A DNA stretch of 64,000 nucleotides from Paenibacillus chibensis (lineage in GTDB: Bacteria > Bacillota > Bacilli > Paenibacillales > Paenibacillaceae): NCBI RefSeq assembly GCF_004001045.1, contig NZ_BIMK01000010.1, forward strand, positions 124,001-188,000, in the 5' to 3' direction. A program made the translations under genes and the position numbers. Shown one piece after another: positions 17,912 to 26,827 of the stretch (its first letter is position 1; the number at the start of each line of letters is the position of its first letter). The notes under the pieces are model-generated. The model had not been told where the DNA came from and ran no database searches. It saw only the letters and a program-made list of their open reading frames with translations.

Positions 17912-19066
17912 TCATCCTTCTTGTTTCAGCTTCATCATCAAACGCATCACATTTTCCGACACGCGTTCCATATTTTTCTCCCCCTGCTTCAAGGCATCCT
18001 CAAGCGTCGAAGCACCCGGCATAATTCCGAAGATGGCATCGATCCCCTCCGCGTACAATGTCTCGATATCATCCCCGATCCGGCCGGCAAACGCGACAAC
18101 CGACTTTTGGTGTTTTCGGGCCACTCTGGCAACGCCAAGCGGCGTTTTACCGAACTGCGTCTGGAAGTCGATGCTGCCCTCGCCCGTCCAGACCATATCC
18201 GCCTCTTGCACCTTGTGCTCCAGCCCGGTATATTCAATGACCATCTCAATCCCTTTTTTCAGCGTACCGTTCAGGAACACCATGAGTCCCGCGCCGAGTC
18301 CCCCGGCTGCCCCGGCTCCGGGAACCTCCGCCACATCTCTGCCTAACTGGGACTTGATCAGTTCCGCATAATGCCGAAGATTCGCATCGAGGAGCTCGAT
18401 CATCTCCTGCGTCGCTCCTTTTTGAGGACCGAATACGCGGGAAGCCCCCTCCGGCCCGCATAAGGGGTTGGTAACATCGCATGCCACCTCGACCTGAACG
18501 TTGCTTAATCTCGGATTCAAATTCGCGAGGTCTATTCGTTCCAGCTTTCCAAGCTCGCCGCCACCGGGACCAAGCTCCTTCCCGTCCGCGTCCAATAACC
18601 TTCCCCCCAGAGCCTGCAGGGCACCGGCGCCGCCGTCATTCGTGGCGCTTCCGCCGATCCCTATCAGGATCTTCTCGACACCGCGCTCCAGTGCGGCGTG
18701 GATCAGCTGACCTGTTCCATACGTTGTGGCCGCCATGGGATTCCGATCCGCAACAGGGACAAGACCGATTCCGCTTGCGCTGGCCATCTCCAGAACGGCG
18801 GTCTTCCCGTCCCCCATAATTCCCAAAGACGCTTGCACCTCTTGCCCCAATGGTCCTCTAACGGGAATTACATGTATTTGCCCTCCGGTCGCATCGACTA
18901 AAGACTGCATGGTACCTTCCCCGCCGTCCGCCATGGGGACGTGCACACAGCGGACATGCGGATTCACGCGATGAATCCCACGCTGCATCGCCTCACAGGC
19001 TTGTTTAGCCGTCATGCTCTCCTTGAAGGAATCGGGTGCGAGCACGATCACCGTCTCTTTGTCCAT
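17912..19066 (-). CDS. Glycerate kinase
   Basis: A 384-residue glycerate kinase of the GlxK/GarK family, which phosphorylates D-glycerate with ATP to feed lower glycolysis. Typical features are the opening VLAPDSFKESMTA, MADGGEGT, the LIGIGGSATNDGG-G loop, and the terminal TGEGSIDFQT-FGKTP segment. The ATG at 19066 has TAGGAGGT upstream; the 32-residue extension before it is rejected. It stands alone behind the terminator of the exporter genes. Confidence 0.92.
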   Translation of the reverse strand: MDKETVIVLAPDSFKESMTAKQACEAMQRGIHRVNPHVRCVHVPMADGGEGTMQSLVDATGGQIHVIPVRGPLGQEVQASLGIMGDGKTAVLEMASASGIGLVPVADRNPMAATTYGTGQLIHAALERGVEKILIGIGGSATNDGGAGALQALGGRLLDADGKELGPGGGELGKLERIDLANLNPRLSNVQVEVACDVTNPLCGPEGASRVFGPQKGATQEMIELLDANLRHYAELIKSQLGRDVAEVPGAGAAGGLGAGLMVFLNGTLKKGIEMVIEYTGLEHKVQEADMVWTGEGSIDFQTQFGKTPLGVARVARKHQKSVVAFAGRIGDDIETLYAEGIDAIFGIMPGASTLEDALKQGEKNMERVSENVMRLMMKLKQEG

Positions 19067-19149
19067 TTTCTTACCTCCTATCCGCTTCGTCGTATCAAGA
19101 TCAAGATGAAAGCAAAACAGAATGCTTGCAGCATAACAGCAGCATGTCA

Positions 19150-19214
19150 AAAAAAACGCCAAATCCTTCGGACCGGACGCTTTTACCCTAGATTTTGGAG
19201 ATGCGGATTTGGCG
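19150..19214 (-). terminator. Terminator whose left arm lies inside the exporter CDS
   Basis: On the minus strand CGCCAAATCC (19214-19205) lies within the last codons of the small exporter gene and pairs with GGATTTGGCG (19166-19157), followed by eight T residues. The loop contains the stop codon, so translating ribosomes would cover one arm. Confidence 0.7.
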
Positions 19215-19625
19215 AATGACCTGATTGGTCACCTCGGACAACAGCAGCCCGAGCGCAATCGCGCCCGACATCATGAATGCCTCAGCCCCCGACTGAACCG
19301 CCTGGTCATATTGGTTTTCGACCGCATTGCGCATGGCGTCGTAGGCTAGTCCTCCAGGAACAAGCGGAATAATGCCCGAGACGCTGAATACGATGATCGG
19401 CGTGCGGTAGGTTTTCGCGAAAATATAGCTGATCATGGTCACGCAATAGGCCGCCACGACCGTAGCTGTTAATCGCTGGACGCCGATGTCCTGCAGCCAG
19501 ATGTACAGCACCCATCCGACCATTCCCGCGAGCCCGCATTGGATCAGCGCCTTTTTGGGAGCGTTAAATATCATGCCGAAGGCCGCTGAAGCGATGAAAC
19601 TGGTTACGATTTGCTCGATATACAT
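19188..19625 (-). CDS. Threonine/serine exporter, small subunit (YjjB-like)
   Basis: A 145-residue membrane protein with about four hydrophobic segments, corresponding to the C-terminal half of ThrE and to E. coli YjjB (DUF3815). The GIIPLVPGGLAYDAMRN motif is typical. It follows the YjjP-like partner by nine bases and the two together form a split ThrE-type amino-acid or dicarboxylate exporter. The ATG has AGGAGG upstream. The 3' end doubles as one arm of the terminator. Confidence 0.85.
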   Translation of the reverse strand: MYIEQIVTSFIASAAFGMIFNAPKKALIQCGLAGMVGWVLYIWLQDIGVQRLTATVVAAYCVTMISYIFAKTYRTPIIVFSVSGIIPLVPGGLAYDAMRNAVENQYDQAVQSGAEAFMMSGAIALGLLLSEVTNQVIRQIRISKI

Positions 19626-19634
19626 ATGGTCCTC

Positions 19635-20393
19635 CTATTGAAAAGAAAGCATGAACGCGATGCCCGCGCCGATCGCAAAGGATGTGATGAAAGCCTCCGC
19701 CCCTTTGGACAGTCCGGAAACGAGGTGGCCTGCCATCAGATCCCGGATCGCATTGGTAATAAGCAGCCCGGGAACGAGCGGCATGACGGAGCTGATAATA
19801 ATGATATCGCGCGCCTGTCCAAAGCCGGATTTTACGCTGAAAATGGAACATAATCCGATCATCAGCGCCCCTGAAAATTCCGCGAAAAACTTGACCGGGA
19901 CGAAGCGATGCAGCAGCACCGAGCAGTAATATCCGATCCCGCCCGCCAGCATCGCCGGAATGAAATCGGCCCAGGTGCCGCGAAACATGATCAGGAAACA
20001 GCCGCTGGCCACGGCAGCCATCAATACGTTAAGCCATAATGGATAGATTGCTCCCGCACGGTCGATATCCTGCAGTTCCTTATAGGCCTCTTCGATGGAC
20101 AGTCCGCCTGCGCTGATCCGTCGGGATAAGCTGTTCACCTGATCAATTTTATACAAATGGGTAGTCCGCTCCGTAATCCGGTTCAGCCGGGTCATCGGCT
20201 GCGGGTCCTCCAGGGAGAAAATGATTCCTGTCGGGGTCATATAGCTGTGCGTATGGTCGATTCCGTAGGAGGAAGCGATCCGCATCATCGTATCTTCTAC
20301 CCGGTACGTTTCCGCTCCGCTCTGCAGCATGATTTGTCCCGCGAGCAGACACAGCTTCATGATTTCCCGTTCTTTCTGCAATGAATCCTCCAA
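19635..20393 (-). CDS. Threonine/serine exporter, large subunit (YjjP-like)
   Basis: A 252-residue protein: a soluble N-terminal half (residues 1-115, DUF1212, with GAETYRVEDTM and TPTGI motifs), then about five membrane segments ending with SSVMPLVPGLLITNAIRD. It matches the YjjP half of split ThrE exporters. The start is a TTG at 20393 with AAAGGAG about ten bases ahead; the internal ATG at codon 12 lacks such a site. It is cotranscribed with the YjjB-like gene. Confidence 0.85.
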   Translation of the reverse strand: MEDSLQKEREIMKLCLLAGQIMLQSGAETYRVEDTMMRIASSYGIDHTHSYMTPTGIIFSLEDPQPMTRLNRITERTTHLYKIDQVNSLSRRISAGGLSIEEAYKELQDIDRAGAIYPLWLNVLMAAVASGCFLIMFRGTWADFIPAMLAGGIGYYCSVLLHRFVPVKFFAEFSGALMIGLCSIFSVKSGFGQARDIIIISSVMPLVPGLLITNAIRDLMAGHLVSGLSKGAEAFITSFAIGAGIAFMLSFQ

Positions 20394-20525
20394 AAAAGCC
20401 TGCTCCTTTCACCGCTTGCCTGCAGTCATGTCAAATTACATACAGTATAATGCCTTTTGCAGATAAAAGCATGGGGGGAGGCTCCGATTCCTGCATTATA
20501 TGTGATATGCCATAGATGAGCCGTT

Positions 20526-20566
20526 AAACAAAACCATCCGCTCCGGCAGAACGCCGAAGCGGATGG
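20526..20566 (-). terminator. Terminator after the 1065-residue chitinase gene
   Basis: On the minus strand CCATCCGCT and GGCG pair with GCCG and (A)GCGGATGG, a long stem with one small internal mismatch, followed by TTTTGTTT. Confidence 0.85.
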
Positions 20567-20627
20567 AGCGCATGACCAGCTCTTGTCCCTTTGGTGCTAA
20601 GATCGCACGTGCGGATTCAAATGAAGC

Positions 20628-23600
20628 TTATGACTGCAAGCTCCACAATGCCGGTACGTTGGAAGGTTCCCATCCGGCAAGCGAAGTATGCGGCTGCAGG
20701 CATTTGTACACCTTGCCGTTATAGGTTACCAGATCATCCTTGACGTATGCCTTGCCTGCGGCCCATGCTGCCGGAGCCTGCGTCGATGAATCGGTCGTGA
20801 CCGTCACCGCATTGCTCGCTGCGGAGATGTTGCCAGCGGCATCCTTCGCTTTCACGGTAAACGTATAAGCCGTGTTTGGCGTCAAGCCGCTGATGACGGC
20901 GGTCAGCGTTGTTCCGTTGACCGATGCGGCAAGCGAAGCGCCTTGATACACGTCATAACCGGTTACACCCACATTGTCCGTCGAAGCGTTCCAGGTCAGC
21001 GTAACGCTGGTCTGCGTCTTGGAGGCTGCAGCAAGGTTCGCAGGCGCGGTCGGCGCCGTCGTATCCGTGGATGGCGCATCCGTTGTCACGCTAACCGCGC
21101 TGCTGGCAGCGGAGACATTCCCGGCTGCATCCTTGGCCTTGACGGTAAAGCTGTACGCCGTACTCGGCGTCAACCCGCTGACCGAAGCGGTCAGCGTCGA
21201 TCCGTTCACGGAAGCCGCAAGCGCTGTTCCTTGATATACGTCATATCCGGTTACACCCACATTATCGGTGGCAGCCGACCAAGTCAGCGTAACCGATGTC
21301 GATGTCTTGGCCGTCACGGACAGATTGCCCGGCGCCGTCGGCGCCGTCGTGTCGGCGGCGCCAAGCATAACGGTGGCCGTATTGCTTGCCGGCGAAACAT
21401 TCCCTGCGGCATCCTTCGCCTTCACGGTAAAGGAATAAGAGCTCGAAGGCGCGAGGCCCGTGACCGTATACGTTGTGGAGGTTGTGCTGCCTACCAGCGA
21501 GCTGCCCTGATACACATCATATCCCGTTACCCCGAGGTTGTCCGTGGATGCCGTCCAAGTGAGGGAAACCGAGTTTGCCGTTTGCGCCGAAACGGTCAAA
21601 TTTCCCGGTGCCGTCGGAGCCTGCGTATCCGTCGGAGGAGACGATTGCAGCTGCCATAAGGTCGGCGCCGAAGGCGGCTCCCAGCCCGTTATCGACGTAT
21701 GTGCGTAGGTGCACTTATACAAATTGCCGTTATAGGTTACGTAGGCTCCAACAGCATATGCCGTGTTTGTCTGCCAGGCCGGATAATTCGGATCCGTCGG
21801 CGTCGTTACGCTGATCGAATTGCTGGCCGCCGAAGCGTTGCCGGAAAGATCCTTAGCTTTGACATAAAAGCTGTAGGTCGTGCCCGCAGTAAGTCCGGTA
21901 ACCGTCTCTGTCAGATTCGGCGTGGATTTGACCAGCGTTCCGTTCTGGTAAATGTCGTAGCCGGCAATATCATCATTGTCTGTCGAAGCATCCCATTTCA
22001 GGGTAACGCTTGTTTTCGTCTTGGCGTTAGACACCAGATTGCCGGGAACGGTAGGCGGCTGGTTATCCACAATCGGAGGTGCCGTCGTCACCGTCAGCGA
22101 ATTGCTGGCCGGGGAAACGTTGCCCGCTGCATCTCTGGCTTTGACGGTAAACGTATAAGAGGTGCTTCCCGTCAGTCCTTTCACAACCGCACTTGTCGTG
22201 GCTCCGTTCACCGTCTGGACCAATGCTGCGCCTTGATAGATATCGTAGTACATCACGCCGACGTTATCCGTGGAAGCGGACCAGCTGAGGGTGAGCTTTT
22301 TATCCCCGATGGCCGAAGCAGCCAGATTGGATGGTGCCGTCGGTGCCGAATTGTCTACAGGCGGATTTCCGGTATTCAGGTCGTTATAGACCTTATCCAG
22401 AAGCTTCGGACCGGTGCAGCTGTATTTCGGGCTTGTTCGGCAATCCGAGCTGAATTCCCAGAACATCGCGCCGCCCAGGTACTTGTTCTTGATATAATCC
22501 GTCTTATATCCGAGAGACTCCGTATCGTCGTACGAGATGAAAATTTTGGTGCTCGGATTATACAAATAAGACACTTTCGCTGTGCTGTTCCAATACCGCG
22601 TGTAGCCGTTTTTGTTCACGTAATTAGCCGCGATGTCTCCATAATCAAATACGCCGGTGTTGCCCGATGTGGAATCGTCCCAGGTTCCGACAGGAGACCA
22701 TTTGTATACCTGGCTCGAATCCGGCGTACAGGTCTGGAATTGGCCGTCATTGTTTGGCCCCGGCGGACAGTTTTTCCAGCTGCGGGCCATGAATTCCAGT
22801 CCCAATACGATTTTGTTCATGGGAACTCCGGCATTTTGATAGGCTTGAATGGCTCCGTCCACGAAGAATTGGTTTGCGATGTAAGGATCTTTCGGATCGC
22901 CATACAGTCCCGTATTGTGGCTGGTCGTGCCTTCCCATGATCCGCCGTGGAAGTCATACGTCATAATGTTGATCCAGTCGACGATCTGCGCGATTTTGGT
23001 CAGTTCGGTGTTGCTCACGAAGGTTTGGCTGGCACCCGAAGCAATCGTGAGGATATAGTGCTTGCCATCCTGGGCACCCGCAGCGTCCAGCTGATTTCGA
23101 ACCTCCTGCAGCAGGAGCGTGTAGTTTTGCTTGTCCTCCGGACGGTAGCTGTTGCCGGGAATCGCTTCGACGTTCGGATACTCCCAATCCAGATCCACGC
23201 CGTCAAAGCCGTACGCGCGAAGCGCATCCACGGCCGATTTGGCGAAGACTTTGCGGGTCGCGTCTGTTGCCGCGGTGTCCGAAAACCGGTTGGACCAGGT
23301 CCAGCCGCCGACGGACAGAATCGTCTTCAGCTGCGGATGAGCCGCTTTCAGATTACGCAGCGCCCCAAAATTCCCGCATGCCGCGTCAGCCCAGCAGCCC
23401 GTCGTCGGACCGCCGGTCGTTGGCCGAAGCGCATCCGCATCCGGATCTCCGAGCACGATGCTTCCGTTAGGAACCGCGCCCTGCTGCAGCGGAATGCCGG
23501 TTGTGGTGCACGGCCAGGTCTGCTTGTTCGGATTGCCGGGATCCGTGGACGGATTACCGTGCTTGCCGTCCCAGCATATATCCGCAAACGCATAGTTGAT

Positions 23601-23825
23601 ATGCGTGACCTTCGACACATCGATATCGGTCACATTATAGCTTCTGCCGTAAATACCCCACGAAGGGAAGTATCCCACGATTTTGTAATTGCTGCCGACA
23701 GCCGCGGCATTAACGGCATTCTCGCCGCTCGCGGCGCTTGCCGAACCCTGGAAGAAAGGAACCCATGCAATCAGACAGCAAAGCACAGCAAGCAGCAACC
23801 CGCGGTAACCTTTTCTCACGTACAT
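20628..23825 (-). CDS. GH18 chitinase with five Fn3 and two CBM5/12 modules (divergent site motif)
   Basis: A 1065-residue secreted chitinase: signal peptide to ~32, GH18 catalytic domain ~45-485, Fn3 x2 (~492-672), CBM5/12 (~680-725), Fn3 x3 (~735-1010), CBM5/12 (~1018-1065). The catalytic DxxDxDxE is intact (D208, D211, D213, E215), as are SVGGWTWS and MTYDFHG. However the conserved GVPFYGRGW strand reads GLEFMARSW (342-350), changing a Tyr and a Pro that line the cleft, so specificity may differ. It lies 116 bases after the paralogous chitinase and may be read from the same transcript. The start ATG has GTGAGGCG upstream. Confidence 0.93.
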   Translation of the reverse strand: MYVRKGYRGLLLAVLCCLIAWVPFFQGSASAASGENAVNAAAVGSNYKIVGYFPSWGIYGRSYNVTDIDVSKVTHINYAFADICWDGKHGNPSTDPGNPNKQTWPCTTTGIPLQQGAVPNGSIVLGDPDADALRPTTGGPTTGCWADAACGNFGALRNLKAAHPQLKTILSVGGWTWSNRFSDTAATDATRKVFAKSAVDALRAYGFDGVDLDWEYPNVEAIPGNSYRPEDKQNYTLLLQEVRNQLDAAGAQDGKHYILTIASGASQTFVSNTELTKIAQIVDWINIMTYDFHGGSWEGTTSHNTGLYGDPKDPYIANQFFVDGAIQAYQNAGVPMNKIVLGLEFMARSWKNCPPGPNNDGQFQTCTPDSSQVYKWSPVGTWDDSTSGNTGVFDYGDIAANYVNKNGYTRYWNSTAKVSYLYNPSTKIFISYDDTESLGYKTDYIKNKYLGGAMFWEFSSDCRTSPKYSCTGPKLLDKVYNDLNTGNPPVDNSAPTAPSNLAASAIGDKKLTLSWSASTDNVGVMYYDIYQGAALVQTVNGATTSAVVKGLTGSTSYTFTVKARDAAGNVSPASNSLTVTTAPPIVDNQPPTVPGNLVSNAKTKTSVTLKWDASTDNDDIAGYDIYQNGTLVKSTPNLTETVTGLTAGTTYSFYVKAKDLSGNASAASNSISVTTPTDPNYPAWQTNTAYAVGAYVTYNGNLYKCTYAHTSITGWEPPSAPTLWQLQSSPPTDTQAPTAPGNLTVSAQTANSVSLTWTASTDNLGVTGYDVYQGSSLVGSTTSTTYTVTGLAPSSSYSFTVKAKDAAGNVSPASNTATVMLGAADTTAPTAPGNLSVTAKTSTSVTLTWSAATDNVGVTGYDVYQGTALAASVNGSTLTASVSGLTPSTAYSFTVKAKDAAGNVSAASSAVSVTTDAPSTDTTAPTAPANLAAASKTQTSVTLTWNASTDNVGVTGYDVYQGASLAASVNGTTLTAVISGLTPNTAYTFTVKAKDAAGNISAASNAVTVTTDSSTQAPAAWAAGKAYVKDDLVTYNGKVYKCLQPHTSLAGWEPSNVPALWSLQS
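20800..22370 (-). repeat. Tandem fibronectin-III modules within the chitinase gene
   Basis: Five ~85-90-codon Fn3 copies share the phrases T-PTAP-NL, DN-GVTGYD-YQG, Y-FTVKAKDAAGN and SAAS at both protein and, in places, DNA level. They are split 2 + 3 by a CBM5/12. Similar modules lie in the neighbouring chitinase, so recombination between copies is possible. Confidence 0.85.
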
Positions 23826-23941
23826 GGCGACGCCTCACTTTCGTTCATCAGAATGGTGATGCTTCTGACTGGACTTGGCCGCATCGAATCATTGTTTCAA
23901 ATCGCTATGAAGCAACCACCTCTTTCCGCAGGGAAAAGCAT

Positions 23942-26101
23942 TTACTTCTTCACCCACAAGGCAGGCACGTTCGGAGGTTCCCAACCCGCGAGAGAGGTAT
24001 GCGCCAGCTGGCATCTGTATATTACGCCGCTGTAAGTGACTTCCGCTCCGACAGCATACGCTGTGTTCGGAGCCCACGCAGAGGGCGTCAACGGACCTGA
24101 AGCATCCGTCGTGACCGTGACGGCACTGCTCGCCGCGGAGATGTTTCCGGCAGCATCCTTGGCTTTCACCGTGAAGGAATAAGCGGTTTGCGGCGACAGT
24201 CCGTTGACCGTGTAACCCGTTGCCGTTCCGGACACGCTTCCGGCAAGCGAATTCCCCTGGTAAATGTCGTAGCCGGTAACCGCTACATTATCCGTGGACG
24301 GACTCCACTTCAGCGTAACGGTTTTATCCGTATGTCCGATCACCGTAAGGCTTAAAGGAGCCGTCGGCGCCTGGGTATCGCTCGCGGCCAAGGTAGCCAC
24401 GGTCAAGGCATTACTGAATGCAGACAGGTTGCCTGCGGCATCAACTGCCTTGATTTTGAAGGTATATGAGGTACTTGGAGTCAGGCCGGTAACTGTGTAA
24501 GATGTGGCCGGCGATGTGACGATAAGGGTACTCCCATTGAAGATTTGGTATCCGGTAACGCCTACATTATCCTGGGAAGCGTCCCATGTCAGCGAGATGG
24601 TTACTGCGGTTTGCGATGGCGAGTTCAAGTTGGCTGGGGTTGTTGGTGCGGTAGAATCGGTTGGTGAAGATGTAATTTGCAGATCTGAGGCGAGTTGGTC
24701 AAGCAGTTTCGTGCCTGAGCAGGTAAATTTGGGGCTAGTCCGGCAGTCTTCACTGACATCCCAGATCATGGCGCCGCCAAGCGAGCGGGTTTTGATATAG
24801 GTTGTTTTCGAGGTTACCGACTGTGGATCTTCATAGCTGATGAATATTTTGGAAGTAGGGTTATACAGGTAAGGAACCTGTGCGGTTTGGCTCCAATAAC
24901 GGGTAAATCCGTTTTTATTCACGTAACCTGCGGCAAGGTCTCCGTAGTCGAACATGCCTGTCGGCCCGGATTCATAGTTATCCCAAGTTCCGTTAGGGAT
25001 GTAGTTCCCGTTGAAGTCCGGCGTACATGCCTGGTAAAGACCATCCCCGTTCGGACCGGGGGCACAATTTTTCCAGCCGCGACCGTAGAACGGTACGCCC
25101 ATGACGATTTTGGAAGCAGGTACGCCGGCATTCATATAAGCAGAGATGGCAGAGTCCGCGCTGAATTTGTTGATGGGGTCCGGAGCATTCGGATCCGGGT
25201 AGAGGTTTGCGTTATGATTCGTCGTGGTTTCCCAGTCTCCATGAAAATCATAAGTCATGATATTGATCCAATCCAGAATCTGCGAAATGGCGCCAAGTTC
25301 TGTGGTCTGTGCATAGGAAGGATTGGCCCTTCCCGCGATCGTGAGCAGATAGCTGCGTCCGTCCTGGGTTCCCGCAGCTGTCAGCTTATCGCGGGTTTCC
25401 TGCAGAAGCAGGGTAAAATTATGCTTGTCCTCCGGCCGCCGGCTGTTATCCGGCAATCCGTCGCTGACTGGATACTCCCAATCGATATCGATTCCGTCGA
25501 ACCCGTAGGTTCGGAGCACATTTACGGCCGAATTAGCAAAATTGGTGCGGGCAGCGGGATCGGCAGCCACATCCGAGAAATGATTAGACCAGGTCCATCC
25601 GCCGACGGACAGCAGCGTTTTCAGGTTCGGATTGTTCTCCTTCAGCACCTTCAGCTTATACAAATTGCCGCATTTGCCTTTCTCGCAATCCTCCCATTCG
25701 AGCGGTACGCCGTCACTGTTATTCACATCCGCCCATGGATCGCCAAGCACAATCGCTCCATTCGGCACGCTGCCGGTCTGGGTCGGAACGCCGGCATCCT
25801 TGCAGTTCCAGGTCGTTTTGTTCGGATTACCGGGATCATTCGAGGGGTTACCATGTTTGCCGTTCCAGCATAGATCCGCAAAAGCGTAATTCAAATGGGT
25901 GAGCTTCGAGGCATCTACATTTTCGACCTGAAAGTTCGCATCATAGATGCCCCAATCCGTAAAATAGCCGACAACCTTGTAGGACGGATTCGCGAAGTCG
26001 GCTTGTTGGGCGACCGCTCGTCCCGAGCTCCAACCATTTAGAACGAGCAGCAGACCGATGAAAACCGCAAGCATTCCCTTGCCCCAATGTCCTTTTCGCA
26101 T
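23942..26101 (-). CDS. GH18 chitinase with two Fn3 and one CBM5/12 module
   Basis: A 719-residue secreted chitinase. Order: signal peptide to ~31, GH18 domain ~40-480 with DGIDIDWE (catalytic E209), SVGGWTWS, MTYDFHG and the canonical GVPFYGRGW strand, two Fn3 modules (~484-660), and a C-terminal CBM5/12 (W-PNTAYAVGAEVTYSG, then H-SLAGWEPPNVPALW). It acts outside the cell on chitin, with the Fn3 modules as spacers. It is the first of a tandem pair and its promoter region holds a cre-like site. The ATG has AAGAAGGA upstream. Domain order and the catalytic half show a duplication with the downstream gene. Confidence 0.95.
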   Translation of the reverse strand: MRKGHWGKGMLAVFIGLLLVLNGWSSGRAVAQQADFANPSYKVVGYFTDWGIYDANFQVENVDASKLTHLNYAFADLCWNGKHGNPSNDPGNPNKTTWNCKDAGVPTQTGSVPNGAIVLGDPWADVNNSDGVPLEWEDCEKGKCGNLYKLKVLKENNPNLKTLLSVGGWTWSNHFSDVAADPAARTNFANSAVNVLRTYGFDGIDIDWEYPVSDGLPDNSRRPEDKHNFTLLLQETRDKLTAAGTQDGRSYLLTIAGRANPSYAQTTELGAISQILDWINIMTYDFHGDWETTTNHNANLYPDPNAPDPINKFSADSAISAYMNAGVPASKIVMGVPFYGRGWKNCAPGPNGDGLYQACTPDFNGNYIPNGTWDNYESGPTGMFDYGDLAAGYVNKNGFTRYWSQTAQVPYLYNPTSKIFISYEDPQSVTSKTTYIKTRSLGGAMIWDVSEDCRTSPKFTCSGTKLLDQLASDLQITSSPTDSTAPTTPANLNSPSQTAVTISLTWDASQDNVGVTGYQIFNGSTLIVTSPATSYTVTGLTPSTSYTFKIKAVDAAGNLSAFSNALTVATLAASDTQAPTAPLSLTVIGHTDKTVTLKWSPSTDNVAVTGYDIYQGNSLAGSVSGTATGYTVNGLSPQTAYSFTVKAKDAAGNISAASSAVTVTTDASGPLTPSAWAPNTAYAVGAEVTYSGVIYRCQLAHTSLAGWEPPNVPALWVKK

Positions 26102-26255
26102 GAGTCATCCTTCTTTCGCTACAAATTCCCGGGTTCCTGACGTCCTCTCCCTATTTTGAACGTGCAGTCGGGTGCAGCTGATCTTGGAGCCGAAGTTAAC
26201 CGAATTCACCTCCTTTCATGGATGAGCGAAATACATTTATGTACTTTGTTTACAT

Positions 26256-26270
26256 TTAATGCGCTTACAT
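26256..26270 (-). promoter_or_regulatory. cre-like site upstream of the chitinase pair
   Basis: Minus-strand ATGTAAGCGCATTAA fits the cre pattern WTGNAANCGNWNNCW at all positions but one. It is 155-169 bases ahead of the chitinase start and suggests CcpA-mediated carbon control, as known for chitinases in this group. Confidence 0.45.
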
Positions 26271-26284
26271 AACAATATTTGTAT

Positions 26285-26310
26285 AAAGGGCAGCTGCGAG
26301 ACTGCCCTTT
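26285..26310. terminator. Symmetric hairpin between membrane-protein gene and chitinase
   Basis: AAAGGGCAG (26285-26293) pairs with CTGCCCTTT (26302-26310) around an eight-base loop. The T-run is short on both sides, so it is a moderate terminator, most likely for the minus-strand membrane-protein gene to its right. Confidence 0.6.
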
Positions 26311-26410
26311 TATTCCTGTAACTAAGTTGTTTACTATCGATCTTATTCTAATCCCATTTGCACGCTTCTTCAAGACTTAATTTGGTATTTATTTGTAAAA
26401 AGCCAATGTC

Positions 26411-26740
26411 TTACGACTCCCGGTTCTTTTTCAAGGAACCTTCAACCAGAATAACCGCAAGCACTGCAAGCAGCACAACAGCCCCCATCACCACCAAAAG
26501 TCCGGTGGTACCCTGAACCCAAAGACTGCAGATCACACCGATCAACGCCAGAAGAATTCCAAACAGCATCATCAAACCGGCACCGAAGCTGCTGCCTCTC
26601 TCCAACTGCTTTTTCGTTTGAAGAGGCCGTGACATCCAGCCGCCGTACTTGATGCTATGCGGTTTGATCCGCATTGCGAGACCGAGCGCACAATAAATCA
26701 CTCCCACAAGCACGCCTAAAACGAGATTGCCGATATCCAT
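26411..26740 (-). CDS. Small integral membrane protein, function unknown
   Basis: About 109 residues with three predicted membrane helices (GNLVLGVLVGVIYCALGLAM; FGAGLMMLFGILLALIGVI; TTGLLVVMGAVVLLAVLAVILV) and a cytoplasmic loop with SIKYGGWMSRP. The organisation resembles the DUF3784/SdpI-like small proteins, but I cannot assign it firmly. The start could be the ATG at 26740 or, in frame, at 26761; AAGGAG lies between them. It stands alone, followed by a symmetric hairpin. Confidence 0.6.
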   Translation of the reverse strand: MDIGNLVLGVLVGVIYCALGLAMRIKPHSIKYGGWMSRPLQTKKQLERGSSFGAGLMMLFGILLALIGVICSLWVQGTTGLLVVMGAVVLLAVLAVILVEGSLKKNRES

Positions 26741-26827
26741 CTTCCATTCACGCTCCTTCATCCTCACTGGATCTTATGATCATCGCCCTCTTAGGGTCAG
26801 GTTAATCAGAGCAGTATGTACCGTTTG

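Noticed and set aside
20800..21620. Regular repeats suggesting a CRISPR or satellite array
   Set aside because: The period is ~260 bases and the units are in-frame Fn3 protein modules, not short direct repeats with spacers.
21699..22940. 413-codon plus-strand open frame opposite the chitinase gene
   Set aside because: It is antisense to the GH18 domain, rich in Arg/Ile runs typical of shadow frames, and has no ribosome site or domain.
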